Below are positions 11,536 through 23,199 of a stretch of 64,000 bases of DNA, one piece after another. The notes beneath the pieces are model-generated. The model ran no database searches. It was given only the letters and a program-made list of their open reading frames with translations, and was not told the origin of the DNA. The position numbers and the translations under genes were made by a program. Within the stretch, counting starts at the first letter, position 1. Every line of letters starts with the position of its first letter. The DNA is from Odontocerum albicorne (lineage: Eukaryota > Arthropoda > Insecta > Trichoptera > Odontoceridae): contig OX463847.1 of assembly GCA_949825065.1 (NCBI GenBank), forward strand, positions 37,691,042 to 37,755,041, read 5' to 3'.

Positions 11536-11561
11536 ATATTATCTCACTGTAGAGATAATAT
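11536..11561. promoter_or_regulatory. Palindromic GATA-type motif pair upstream of the Ly6-like gene
   Basis: ATATTATCTC and GAGATAATAT form a perfect 10-bp inverted repeat around a six-base loop. Each arm contains an AGATAA GATA-factor core. A third copy of the longer string GTAGAGATAA occurs in inverse orientation at 11606-11615. It lies just upstream of the candidate TATA box. GATA sites are typical of insect gut and fat-body promoters; use here is inferred. Confidence 0.4.
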
Positions 11562-11854
11562 CAGATATCAATCGAACCCTACAGTAAAACATGATAATGG
11601 TTATGTTATCTCTACATATTAGACTCATATAATTTTATTTATACTTTTTATGACGGGGTCCCAAATATTTGTGCACTTACGATAAAATCAAATTACATTT
11701 TCCGGATGAAAATTTGATGATTGATAAAAAAAAATTCATTCTTACTCGTACGATCGAGGTTTGGATTTTTTTACATGACAAAAAAAACGAGTTGCATTGA
11801 GGAACCCTCTAAAATACTTCTTCTTTTAATAACGAGTATAATATGTTATATATA

Positions 11855-12190
11855 TAGTGGGTGATCGAGGTACTTGACGTTGGTGCCACCGAAGATAGCT
11901 ATGAAAGCCAATTACTGATAGGCATATCCTGTTGCATGTAGGACAAAACTAGTCTAGTTTTCTTTCTCCACTGGGTCTTAGCAACAGTTTTACGCCATTT
12001 GGCTCTATTTACAGCTGTTAGGTCTCAGTTGTGTTGAGCATTGATGTTTTTAAGCGGCTCGTGCAGTACGTCCTTATACGTCTTGCGCTGACTGACTGTC
12101 TGTACTCAGGTGTACGAGCTACATGTCCAGACCAACGCAGACGTGCCGCTACACCAGAATCTCGATGCTACAGCAATTTGCCCAAAACTT
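11855..12190 (-). pseudogene. LINE ORF2 C-terminal fragment
   Basis: Minus frames read KDVLHEPLKNINAQHN, AVNRAKWRKTVAKTQWRKK and FCPTCNRICLSVIGFHSYLR, the tail of RTE/L1-like ORF2 with its CxxC...H zinc-finger remnant. Stops and shifts are present. Confidence 0.55.
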
Positions 12191-12284
12191 TCTCAAAACT
12201 TCATAATTTGACTACTACCATCACAGGAGATTGGTATCCCATTATCATAAAAACTTACTTATTACTACACTTTTCGCAGTATTT

Positions 12285-12835
12285 TTCTTCCTCTTTCTCC
12301 TCTTCTTTTAGGCCTGTTGGCCTGTTATGGTCCTGTATCATCGTTTCCCTCTTGTGACGTCGACTGCCAGCTGTCTTTCCATCTTTTGGGATGTTGTCCT
12401 AGAGGTCTGTTTGCTTGGGGGATACCTTCCCTGGCCATTCTTACGGCTCCTGGTTCCGCCATTCTGGATACGTGTTCGTTATAGAACCTTCTTCTCTGTC
12501 GTTTCCATCTGACAATATCTTCAACTTCGCACATGCTTCGGATTTCTGTGTTTCGTATTCTATCACGAAGGGTTTTGCCAGCGATGCTCCTGCGTACCTT
12601 CATTCGCTGGTTCGAAGGAGATTTTTGGTTCTGACAGTGTCGGCTCTGGACTCTATGCTGTATGTCATTATGGGGTGGACATAGGTCTTGTATATCCTCA
12701 CCTTGCTTTGGATGTTCATATACTTGTTTTTCCAGATAGTGTTCTCATTTACTAAAATATTGTCAATGTCAAAAAACTTCATAATTTGATCCTTTATGAT
12801 ACCATTACTAGTTGCTGTCGACATAAATCAGTTTT
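12285..12835 (-). pseudogene. LINE ORF2 C-terminal fragment, second piece
   Basis: KVRIYKTYVHPIMTYSIES and KTLRDRIRNTEIRSMCEVED, KRQRRRFYNEHVSRM and HPKRWKDSW match the region after the RT domain in RTE-like elements (Y..Y...P...YG.E, R.RN..IR, W..HV.RM). Broken by a frameshift near 12600. Confidence 0.65.
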
Positions 12836-13260
12836 GACAAATGGTGGATGCTATTTGTGGCTCTGACCTAATACAGAATCTATTGTAAAAGGAGCTAGAG
12901 TCGATTACGACGATGCGTTGGATTTGGCTAAAGATGCAATATTATTAGCACGGAAAATATTATGAAACAGTGTAAAGCCTGTTGGCACAATACCGCTGAC
13001 GCACTTTCCCTACCCCTTAAGACTGCGTGCATACTGCATGTCACATACACCATCGAATTCTACACGTTAATACTCTTAACCTTTCAAAGTCGTTTCTTGT
13101 TGCTGTAGACATAAATCAGTTTTGACAAATGGTGGATGCTATTTGTGGCTCTAAACCAATATAGAATCTATTGTGAAAGTAGCTTGAGTCGGCTACGACG
13201 ATGCGTTGGATTTGAATAAAGATGTAATACGAGTATTATAAGCACGGATGTAATTAAAAA
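12815..13260. repeat. Direct duplication, about 280-bp spacing
   Basis: ATAAATCAGTTTTGACAAAT and GGTGGATGCTATTTGTGGCT through TACGACGATGCGTTGGATTT occur at 12823 and 13105 with moderate divergence. Confidence 0.8.
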
Positions 13261-14730
13261 CAGTCTAAACCTGTCATAATGCATGTTATATACACTACAG
13301 AATCCTTAACGTTAATCGAACCAGAAGAAAATATGGATGTTGGCAAGTCGAAACCATTTTGAATGCCTCAGTTTTCATCTTTACGAGTCTGTGTCTGTAT
13401 CTGTATATGCTGTGTCATTCATGCATTATAATTTGTCAATTTCCAGTAACATATCAAACAAACAAAATAAATTTGTGATGATGCCTTATCTCTAATTTGG
13501 CAATACTTATTTAAACTCGATTGTATGTTAGATGCGTCACAGCAATCTTGTTATTACCTAGCGAAAGTAAAAGTCTAATATGATCTCTTCTGCATTTCAT
13601 ACTAGGTCTATCGAGTACCGAAACACACGCCATTTATACTCGGGGGTTCACCTTTCTTGTTTTTCTATGAAACTAACGGTGCAAGGCCCATAATTTTAAA
13701 TTTTTAAAATTTTTATTTTATTAACGACACAACAGTGTCTCTATATACAAATGAACATGTGACAAGTTATACAAGTACTTAAAATTATTGACAAAAAATA
13801 CAAAACTTTATCTTAAACTAACATGAAGATACAAAAGCAGTAGTAATAATAAATTACAGTCATTGTTTAAAATTATTTAATAATTATATGTATATTTAAG
13901 TTCAATATTGTATATGTTATGTATGTATACTACAAAATATTCCCAAATTTCACCAAGCAGACTTACGTAATTGTCGGAGACTTATTTTACAGAGGTAAGA
14001 ACTCAGATTTGTTTTTAGTGGAACAACGCTTATATAGGACAAAAATTGGATTTTATAAGAATTTTATGGACAGATCTTGAGGTATAAAAAAACACATGGG
14101 CTAACTTGTAGAACGAGATGCAAGTTGCTTTGCAGAATCGAAACCTTTCACATGTTGATGCAGGGTTACTCAACTCCAGAAGCAAAGTATTGTCCTTAAT
14201 GTTTTATTTATACTAGGTTATTTATATCAATAAAGGAGAGCACAAAGTTAGAAGCTATTTCTAAATATTGTTGTGATGTTCTGGCGAATACTATATATAC
14301 TTATATTAAAATATCTAATTTGTTGCAAAACTCGTTTCCAAGTCTTTGCATACGAATTATAAAGGAGTTGATTTTATAATTAGTATAGCAATTTTCGGTG
14401 TAAAAGGGATTGAGCTGTCTTGTGGATCTACTCGTAGTAGGAATATGAAATGAAATGCTTGCGAGTAAGTGAGGTGCATCAATCATGGAGTGAATGATTT
14501 TGTATAGCAGTACTATATCGGCTGTTTTTCTTCTGGATTGATAGTGTCTGCAAAAAGCATACGTTTAAATCATAAGCGTCTCCAAGAAGTGCTCATGTTT
14601 ACATCACGTTTACTAGAAGTCTTTGCGTTTACGTTTGACTATCAGGTTAATTAAGCGTGACATGAATATCACAACACATAGATTGATTGAATCATCATTA
14701 CTTCTTCTAGTGTCGTGCAAGTTTATGACG
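13261..14730. other. AT-rich sequence, nothing recognised
   Basis: No gene signal. The stretch near 13680-13830 may be a decayed transposon end. Confidence 0.4.
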
Positions 14731-14734
14731 AACT

Positions 14735-14945
14735 CTGTGGCTAAGTTGATAAGACACCTGTCTTTCAGCTCGGGGGTTGCAGGTTTGATTTACGTTCGTA
14801 TCCGAATTTTTCAGAAAGAGTTCTAGTTTGTTTTTTCACTAAAGGCCCTTCAAATATTTTTGATTAGTTAGTAGAGATTGGCTTTTAGCAGTTAGCTCAT
14901 CAGATTGAACTGAAAGCAACGAAAGTGTTATACAAAATACTAACC
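14735..14945 (+). mobile_element. tRNA-derived SINE (family A)
   Basis: TGTGGCTAAGTTGATAAGAC (box A region) and GGGGGTTGCAGGTTTGATTT (box B region), then the family A body ending AAAGTGTTATACAAAATAC. Confidence 0.7.
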
Positions 14946-15234
14946 TTATATGTATGGTTTCAATATTTCAACTACACAATTGTGAAAGTACCAACGCATA
15001 AGGTTTTTTGGTATAATGGGAAGATGTGGTCTGAATATCCCATATCGGATTTCTTATCTTGACACTGGGTGATGCCTCAACGGGTGAGTAATATAAGATG
15101 AGCCCAGACCTTTTGATAGTTTGGATTAGCACCTGGTTTACTATGAATCATATGAAATTTGTATAAATATATTTTTTTTTGTATTGCTTTGTTTTTGCTG
15201 TCAATAAAAAATATAATTATATTAACTAAAAAGG

Positions 15235-16105
15235 CTTTTCCAGGAATATGTTTACGACCTGCACTTACATTATGTACAAGTTACATTGATCATCTAGTGT
15301 TCATACAGGAGGACTATTTGTGAATAATTATTTTGAGAATAATTATTTTGAGAATAATTATTCTCAAGGAATATGTTTACGACCTTCACTAACATTAGGT
15401 ACAACTTACTTTGATCATACAGTGTTCATACAGGAAGACTATTCGAGAATATAATTATTTTGAGAATAACTATTTTCAAGGAATATGTTTACGACCTACA
15501 CTTACATTAAGTATAAGTTACTTTGATCATCAAGTGTTCATACAGGAAGACTATTCGAGAATATAATTATTTTGAGAATAATAATTTTCAAGGAATATGT
15601 TTACGACCTACACTTACATTAAGTGCAAGTTACTTCAATCATACAGGAAGACCATTCGAGAATATAATTATTTTGAGAATAATCATTTTCAAGGAATATG
15701 TTTACGACCTACACTTACATTAAGTACAAGTTACTTTAATCATCAAGTGTTCATACAGGAAGACTATTCGAGAATATAATTATTTTGAGAATAATAATTT
15801 TCAAGGAATATGTTTACGACCTACACTTACATTAAGTACAAGTTACTTCAATCATACAGGAAGACCATTCGAGAATATAATTATTTTGAGAATAATCATT
15901 TTCAAGGAATATGTTTACGACCTACACTTACATTAAGTACAAGTTACTTCAATCATACAGGAAGACCATTCGAGAATATAATTATTTTGAGAATAATCAT
16001 TTTCAAGGAATATGTTTACGACCTACACTTACATTAAGTACAAGTTACTTTAATCATCAAGTGTTCATACAGGAAGACTATTCGAGAATATAATTATTTT
16101 GATAA
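15235..16105. repeat. Tandem array with mixed 101- and 112-bp units
   Basis: CAAGGAATATGTTTACGACC recurs at 15365, 15477, 15589, 15690, 15802, 15903 and 16004. Spacings are 112, 112, 101, 112, 101, 101. Longer units carry an extra 11 bases (CAAGTGTTCAT). The open frames across it repeat the same peptide and are not genes. Confidence 0.9.
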
Positions 16106-16269
16106 TAAATATTTTTCGCGTACTACTCGTACATATAACAGAATATACCAACGTTTAAGGAGTGTCTAGTATTTAGGACTCGATAATAAGTCTTATCGGG
16201 TTAATAAATTTTAGTTTGATTAAAAGAGATTGTCATAATAATGAAAATAATAAAAGGATAATTTATAGA

Positions 16270-16560
16270 GTGCCGTTTAGAGCGCAGACTCTCTTCAAAG
16301 GCATTTTAACTCGGGATTTGAACCCACTATTATTGACAGATTAAAAATATAACAAAACAAATATATAAAAGTTGAGTATAAAGATAGGAAGGTAGTGGTT
16401 GCGGCCATTGAATTTGGTTATTCACCACGTCAGCATTTATTTAGAAAACATACGTAATATATGGTAAGAAAACCGCAGACAACTTAACATGGGAAGGCAT
16501 CACGAAGACATGCCATGATGAAGAAAAATATAATTTGCCTAATTGTAGACTTCGGAAAAA
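16270..16560 (+). repeat. Dispersed repeat D
   Basis: CAGACTCTCTTC, then GATAGGAAGGTAGTGGTTGC with GGCCATT, and later GGTAAGAAAACCGCAGACAA. Related blocks occur at 37595, 39985 and 51965. Probably a decayed transposon; class not identified. Confidence 0.5.
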
Positions 16561-16639
16561 CGTTTAAACGTGTAAGAAGAGCAATTGTAGGAAGTATTGA
16601 AAAAGAGAATGGCGTGAATGATTAATTATTATGTGTCAC

Positions 16640-17278
16640 TATATAAAGACAGTAGTGCATGTGAACTTAATGAATAGTTTAAAACTACTAAGGGCGTTAT
16701 GTAAGAATATGTGATGTCACCTTGCTTATTCATTTCTATATAGATTCATGTGTGCACGATTTAAATTATGATAGGAGAGTTGTAAGAATCAGTGAAATAA
16801 ACGTATATGGACTTCTGTACGTAGACGATATGGTTATGCTTGATAAAAAGTAAGGCGATTTATGGGATATGCGAAGTGAGCTTTATGAGAGATGTCTTAT
16901 ATAGGGTTTGAAAATGAATCTAGTTAAAACAAAAGTTATGTTTTTTGTTCAAAGAGTTGTGATAAAAGTGTGTTCGAGGTAAGGGTTAATTCAGCGAAAC
17001 TGAAGCAGGTTGATGAGTTCTGTTATCTGAGCAGTACGTTTACGTGTGATGGGAGAGTTGAAATTGACATTGAAAGAATGGTTGCGATAGGGAACAAGGG
17101 TAGTGTAATAAACAACAACCGTGCAATATCAACAGTAGCAAAAATTATAATATATAATAGTGCGTTCTTGCCCACTGAGTCGTATGTAAGTGAAACTAAG
17201 ACTTGATAAAAGTAAAATTTATGCTATGAAGATGCGTGTGCTAAAGAAAATGAGTGCAGTGTCAATGTTTGTTGTCAA
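16640..17278 (+). pseudogene. LINE ORF2 fragment, left part, interrupted by a nested LINE
   Basis: INVYGLLYVDDMVMLD carries the RT catalytic YVDD. LKQVDEFCYLSSTFTCDGR and KIYAMKMRVLKKM follow as in RTE-like elements. Stops present. The copy resumes at about 17725. Confidence 0.7.
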
Positions 17279-17715
17279 ACTCGTTCGAGGAGTTGTGAGC
17301 TGTTCAGCATTACTACAAAGATTAGCGTTAAATGTTCCTAACAATTACACTAGACTGCGCCGGCAAGAACTGTTCTCAATAACATACGCAAGAACGGGTC
17401 TTCCAGCCGCTATGCCTGTTGGAAGGGTCTTAACTCTTCTGAACGGGACTGCTTCGGATATTGACATATTTCATATCACATTACCAAAAGCAAAAGTAAA
17501 TTTTCTTCTTAGATTGAGCGCGTTAGAAGGCACTCATCAACATATCTAAATGACTGAATATATGTGTGTAATATGTTTGTGTGTATATACTCGTTTGTAT
17601 GCATATGCATTATTTTTTATTTTATATAATTTTTTATTTTTTTTTCCTCTATGTAATTTTTCTTCTCTTTTGATGTTTTGTATTTTCAAAGTAATTGGGC
17701 TAAGCCTGTTTTGAA
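17279..17715 (+). mobile_element. LINE 3' end nested inside another LINE
   Basis: Contains TYARTGLPAAMPVGRVLTLL and DIDIFHITLPKAKVNFLLRL with a stop, then a T-rich 3' UTR ending GGGCTAAGCCTGTTTTGAAA and AAATAAATAA. It separates two halves of the surrounding LINE frame. Confidence 0.6.
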
Positions 17716-17724
17716 AAAATAAAT

Positions 17725-18020
17725 AAGTATGAAATAAATTGGGATGAATGAAATGGACGTTTTAAGTAAGACGAAGAAAGGAGTGTTAAGATGGTTTGGA
17801 CATATCGAGGATATTAATGATTTAGCGAGTATACCTACTAAAGTGCAAAGTGTGCAGGAAGAGGTAGAACGAATAGAACGAATGGCTTGATCAAATGGAC
17901 TAGATCTTGAAATAATGTAAAGTAAGAAGTACAAATGATAGAAGATTGTGTAATAGGCGAAAGTTGTTTGTTTGGATAGATCTGTTATTTCTGCCCACCT
18001 TGCAAAGGACACGACGTGAT
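17725..18020 (+). pseudogene. LINE ORF2 fragment, right part of the interrupted copy
   Basis: VLSKTKKGVLRWFGHIED is the continuation expected after the 17278 break. Degraded matches to DRS...ISAHLAK close the ORF, as in related insect elements. Confidence 0.65.
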
Positions 18021-18334
18021 TATGATATGTGGTTCTCGTAATGTATTTTTACACTCTTTTCTTTCCTTTAAACTAGCATATTTCATTCTCGGTAATAAAT
18101 AGATATATTCGTTTAAGGGTAGCAAACCAAATTAACTCAGAATAATAGTTAGTTTTTTTTTGACAAACCTGTTGACGTCATCTATAATCGTTATTTCAGT
18201 ATTTTTCATAATTTTAATTAATGTTTATCTGATAAGCTGGACTTTTTTATAATTTTATCTCGTGTTATCGTTTAATCAATATAATTCGAAAACAATGTTA
18301 CTGTCGAACTATGCAAAACCAAAATAATAAGGAT

Positions 18335-18690
18335 AAAATAATATATAAGAAAATATAACCAAACATAATACAAAATACCATAGAAAAGAACCAAAGCTAC
18401 AAAAAAGCTTCCCAAAAGCTAAGCGACGGGAACAAACAAATAACAGCCCTGCTTAAAAATTATAACAGTAAAACCGAGAATCGGGAAGAAATCATAAAGC
18501 GAGTCCACGAATTCTACTCGAAACTTTTTCAAATCGAAAACACGAGAGATAGACCGAACAACCAAACAAATGAACAAGTTCCCGAAATTCTTATTACAGA
18601 AGCCATAAACGGTATAAAAAATGGAAAGTCGGCAGAGATGACGGCATAACAATAGAAATTCTTAAGGCAGCAGGAGAGGAAATATATATC
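18335..18690 (+). pseudogene. RTE/L1-like RT N-terminal fragment
   Basis: KRVHEFYSKLFQIENTRD, EVPEILITEAINGIKNGKSA is approximately the region upstream of RT motif A; one frameshift precedes DDGITIEILKAAGEE. Confidence 0.6.
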
Positions 18691-19645
18691 TATCATTCAT
18701 AAAACTTCGTCCTATAGGCTCAAAATCAATGACGCCAAAACTGAGGCCATCATGTTCTCCCGAAAAATCAAGGAAAGAGTGCCGTCGATGCCCTTATTCA
18801 TCGGTGGTTGCCTGGTTGAGTGGCAGGACGTGGTTAAATACCTCGGCCTGCACCTTGACCGGCGACTGACGTGGAAAACCCATTTGAATACCATCAGACA
18901 GAAGGACCACAAGGGCATAGGGACTATCAGTTCGATATTTCATCGACGCAGCTTCCTTTCCCCCAAAAATAAGCTCCTCCTCTATAAAACCCTTATTCGT
19001 CCTATCTTGACCTATGCTGCACCCGTTTGGGGTAGTGTGAGCAACACGGATCACCTGAAACTCCAGAGAGTGCAGAACGTGTGCATTCAAGATATCTTTT
19101 AACACCCATCCCAGAACAAATCTTACCCGACTTCACGCTGAACAGCGAGAAGAAACCCTACAACACCACATCCTCGCTTGGACCGTGAAGTTCTATAAAA
19201 GCCAACAAAATCACAGAAATCCCTTAGTCGCTGCCCTGGGGGCTTACGAGAGTAAATCCGACCTACCCTTCTGTTATAAGCACAAGCTCCCGAAGCATTA
19301 TCTGTTGCCTGACTAGCCCACCTTCAGTATTAGCTGGGACGACCAAGGTCTGAGTGAATGTGATGGAATACAAGTAGCCTGAACGAGTGGACTTGTTTTT
19401 GCTAAATAATTAGTGTAAGAGTTGTTATCTAGTTATAAGTAGTATGTAGGTGTTAATTATTTCTAAGATCTCATATATTAAGATTGAATTAATAAAATAA
19501 AATGATATGTAGGAAAATAAGATTAAATAAGTTCATAAATGATAACATATAATTAAGATTAGTTAAGTAATAAATTTGTATATAGGTATAGCCTTGACAA
19601 ATGTTTGTACAATAATTTACTTGTTTAATAAAAAAAAAAAAGGAT
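18690..19645 (+). pseudogene. Jockey-like LINE 3' part with tail
   Basis: KINDAKTEAIMFSRK, VVKYLGLHLDRRLTWKTHL, LYKTLIRPILTYAAPVWGSV and LKLQRVQNVCI are the Jockey RT C-terminal landmarks. A stop after IQDIF is followed by more family sequence to about 19313. It ends near an A-rich tail at 19629. Confidence 0.8.
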
Positions 19646-19974
19646 CGATTTGGAATAACCAATTTATTAAATTATAAAAAAATCAACCGTAGGTTCTCTT
19701 TCTCTCCGAAGGAACATCTCTAAGAAACACATTCGAAAGGTACAATGGATACATTAAGGGACTTGAATACAGAGACAAAGCTTGAAATCAATTCATTCGT
19801 GATATCCAAGCTAAAATATAGTTTTTAGGAGCGGACAAAGATGACAATATTTATGACTTACATATAGATAAAGCAGGCTAGCAGCTGCATTGAAAACAGA
19901 TTGGAGTCTAGAAATTTGCTAAGTTTTTGATCTTGCCTAGTTGTTTTTTAATGTTGTTAAGTATTTTTTAGTAT

Positions 19975-20165
19975 TTAGTTTTTGATGCTGTTGAGCGGTT
20001 TTTAATATTGGGTTTTCATGCTGTTGAGCGGTTATTAATATTGGGTTTTGATGCTGTTGAGCGGTTTTTAATATTGGATTTTTTATGCTGTTTGGTGATT
20101 TTAAATATTAATTTTTTGATGCTGTTCATTGATTTTTAATATCAAGTTTTTGATACTGTCTAGTA
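19975..20165. repeat. Tandem repeat, about 34-bp unit
   Basis: Five or six units of GATGCTGTTGAGCGGTTTTT and AATATTGG, drifting toward the right. Confidence 0.85.
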
Positions 20166-20539
20166 TTTTTTTATTACAAAGTTTTCGTTGTTGTTCGTTT
20201 GTATTCTCTTTACCTGTTTGAGCTTTAGATAACAAAAAAATCGTTAATTTTAATATGTTAGTGCGATATATACAAGAGATTAGGTTATTGCAACAAGATA
20301 TCACATCATGCGAAGAGATTAGATACTATAGTATAATTGGAGATTCGTCATTAAATATACGTTCCAGTATTTTTTCACAGAATTACATTTTTGATGAATT
20401 TCGTAATAATATAATTTATTGAATAGAAATTATATACTGGCATGTCAAAAGGATATAAACAGTAGAATGAGTGTTGTGTATAAAAACAATGTATTGTTTT
20501 ACATCATACTTTTGTTGTACACAGTAAAACCAAGACATG

Positions 20540-20735
20540 GCGGGCTTATTGCCATGTAGTTAATCTCTTTCAACGAAACAAAAGGATGCAAAGGAAGCCT
20601 AACTTAAGGCTAACTAAAGTAAAACTACACTGAAATTCTTTTTTTTTTAAATATAATTCCAATGGAAATCAATCTCACTATGCCAGTTTGAAACACAGAC
20701 GCCTTAACAACTAAGCCACGGAGGCGTCAGTATGA
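20540..20735 (-). mobile_element. tRNA-derived SINE (family A), inverted
   Basis: The reverse complement starts GACGCCTCCGTGGCTTAGTT with GTTAAGGCG (tRNA-like box A), and ends with GAAAGAGATTAACTACATGG and CAATAAGCCCGCC. Confidence 0.7.
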
Positions 20736-20739
20736 CAAA

Positions 20740-21375
20740 ATAAGGAATGAGGAAATAAGAAAAGAATGCAAATTGAAAGATATCACGACCAAATAAATCA
20801 AATTCTCAAATATAGAATAGTGAAAAGCCTCTTTAATATGAGATTACGCATTACGACACGTACGGACGTGGCATAAGTGAAATGTGTGTCAGGAATGTAT
20901 GAACCGGATATCTGTTTTTTCATCCTACCCCAAGAAGGGTTTCTGGTTTTTTTGAATAAAATAGATGCTGTATATGCAATAAAATATCAAGGCCCTTAAA
21001 GTGGCAAGATTAGCATAGTAACGTCCGATAGAGATTACCGTTCTGGGTATTTCGTTTTAATTAGATTTTTTAACTAAAGCCTTTAATTTAAGAAATTTCA
21101 AGTGAGAATCAAGATTTTATTGTATTTTTTTAGTATTATAAAATACAATGGAATAAATAATTGACAATATTATGTTAGAGTACTTTAATTGTGCTAGGAA
21201 TGCGTGCATTGCAAAGAAAGTAAAATATACGAGTAGTATCTCGGGTTGCCTGGTAAGCCAGTTCATTTTTTAGATGAAATTCAAATACAAAATTACACTA
21301 ACTTTTCCGAGCATCAGCAATCTTTTCTGTCGTAGAATTTTCGTTATTATCGATCGAAGCCTTGATTTATTCCTG
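20740..21375. other. AT-rich sequence, nothing recognised
   Basis: No gene or repeat signal that I can support. Confidence 0.4.
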
Positions 21376-21379
21376 GTAA

Positions 21380-21575
21380 TAGGTCTTTTAACTGATGGGC
21401 AAGATCGAGGGGCAGCGTGGTCCTGGTAGAAGGCAAACATCTTGGCTGCGCAATATAAGAGACTGGACGGGGATGAGGCGTGTGGAGGACCTGTTCCGGG
21501 TTGCGTAAGATAGAGAAGTCTTTGCCAGAGTGATTGCCAACGTCGGGGGGACCTGATGGGGCACGACAAGAAGAA
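21380..21575 (+). mobile_element. RTE-like LINE 3' end
   Basis: Matches the end of the 27037-27720 copy: KIEGQRGPGRRQ-like, RNIRDWTG, VEDLFRVA and ACGTCGGGGGGACCTGA, then CAAGAAGAA. A stop is present before the conserved end. Confidence 0.75.
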
Positions 21576-22029
21576 TAGGCCTTTCAAAGCGGACACCATT
21601 TTCGAAAGTCATATCACCGTTACCAATGTTTTAAACTACATTTTATTCACATGATTGTATACTGCTTTGTCACCATATATTATACAAATCCTTACCTGTT
21701 TTTATCGCCTTTTTTTCCTTTGAGGTTGTAAAAAGAATCAAGCATCGAAAAAATAATTTGTATTGTTCCATCTTTAAAATGTCGGAAAAAAGACTCTCCC
21801 ACAATTTGGATCAAAAACTTAACTAAAGTTTCATAATATACATTCAGCACGTTTGGAATGCTGTAAGCAAAACACATTTTATTTTTACTCTATCCGAGTA
21901 ATACGAAACTGCTTTCCGGACTGTCAAACGTGATATTCTCGTCTAACTGTCATAAAACTATAATATTTATGAAGAATAAATGCTTTTTATTAAAGAAAAT
22001 TTAAACACGGCAATATTATTGTATAAGCA

Positions 22030-22480
22030 TCATATGATGCTGATGTTGAGTACTCCTGGATTAAATTTAATATAAATGGTATAGTTATAATCATCGGGAC
22101 AATCTATCGATCTCTAAACTCTAATCTGAACGCTGCTCCATATGTGTTAAGCACACATTTGTCAGGATTTCTACTGCGCAGTGAATATATATTGTTCTTG
22201 GGTAACCTGAATAATATTAACCTTCCGAACTCCACTATTGCTTTGTATAAACATTTCCAAGATTTTATAGATTCTTTGTTACCTCGCTACTGGTTTCAGA
22301 AACCACCAGGAGTATTGACTGTAGTGAGAATCTATTAGACTTTTTTTGCACCGATTCGAAGTATACGGTTCTGTCTGTGAGATTCTCTCACTGTGATGAT
22401 ATAGGCGACAACGGTATGGTGGTTGGTGTCTTGAACCCCCTAAAGTAAAAGAAACCACCACGTACTATTCAATATAGAGA
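22030..22480 (+). pseudogene. LINE APE-type endonuclease fragment
   Basis: EYSWIKFNINGIVIIIGTIY, LRSEYILFLGNLN (degraded LGDFN) and, after a stop, ENLLDFFCTDSKYTVLSVRF and SHCDD match the endonuclease domain of Jockey/CR1-like LINEs. Confidence 0.65.
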
Positions 22481-22862
22481 TTTTACCGGTATTAACCAGA
22501 GTGAGCTTTACAACTTGTTGAAACAGGTGCCGTTGTATCGTGTCTAACGTGAGGGGAGTGTAAGTAGTAGGATTGAGGGGTTGAATTTTTCATTGCATGA
22601 CATTTTGGAAAGCCACTTCCGACAAAAATGGAGAAAATTTTCAGGTTTTCAATTAAGCCCTCTTCAAATTTCTTCTCTATTGGTTGCAATATATTACCAT
22701 ATTGTAATAAATCCGTCGGGTGGTACTATATACAACAAAAGTACTAAAAAATAAACAATGTTTTGTAAAAAAAGACTGATGAAATTCCAAATATAGATAT
22801 TGTCCGCCATTGTACTGTTTACTATGAAAACGTACTATGTACAATATACAATACATGGTAGA

Positions 22863-23166
22863 TCTTTTTCAATTATATTAATATTTTAAAATCACACTTC
22901 TTCATCGCCATCATTGTATCGTGATTCTACTGGATACAATGATTACGATGAAGAAGTTTCAGATCTTTTTCAATTATATGAATATTTCAAAATCACACTT
23001 CTTCATCACCATCATTGTATCCTGATTCTACTGGATACAATGATGGCGATGAAGAAGTTTCAGATCTTTTTCAATTATATGAATATTTCAAAATCACACT
23101 TCTTCATCGCCATCATTGTATCCTGATTCTACTGGATACAATGATGGCGATGAAGAAGTTTCAGCT
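22863..23166. repeat. Tandem array of hairpins, 101-bp unit, three copies
   Basis: Arms start at 22897, 22998 and 23099. In the third unit 23099-23123 and 23134-23158 are perfect 25-bp complements around a 10-base loop TGATTCTACT. Unit 2 has one mismatch and unit 1 a few. The spacer is AT-rich (TTCAATTATATGAATATT). Confidence 0.9.
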
Positions 23167-23199
23167 AGACCAGCGCAGATCTCCGCACATCTCGATCTC

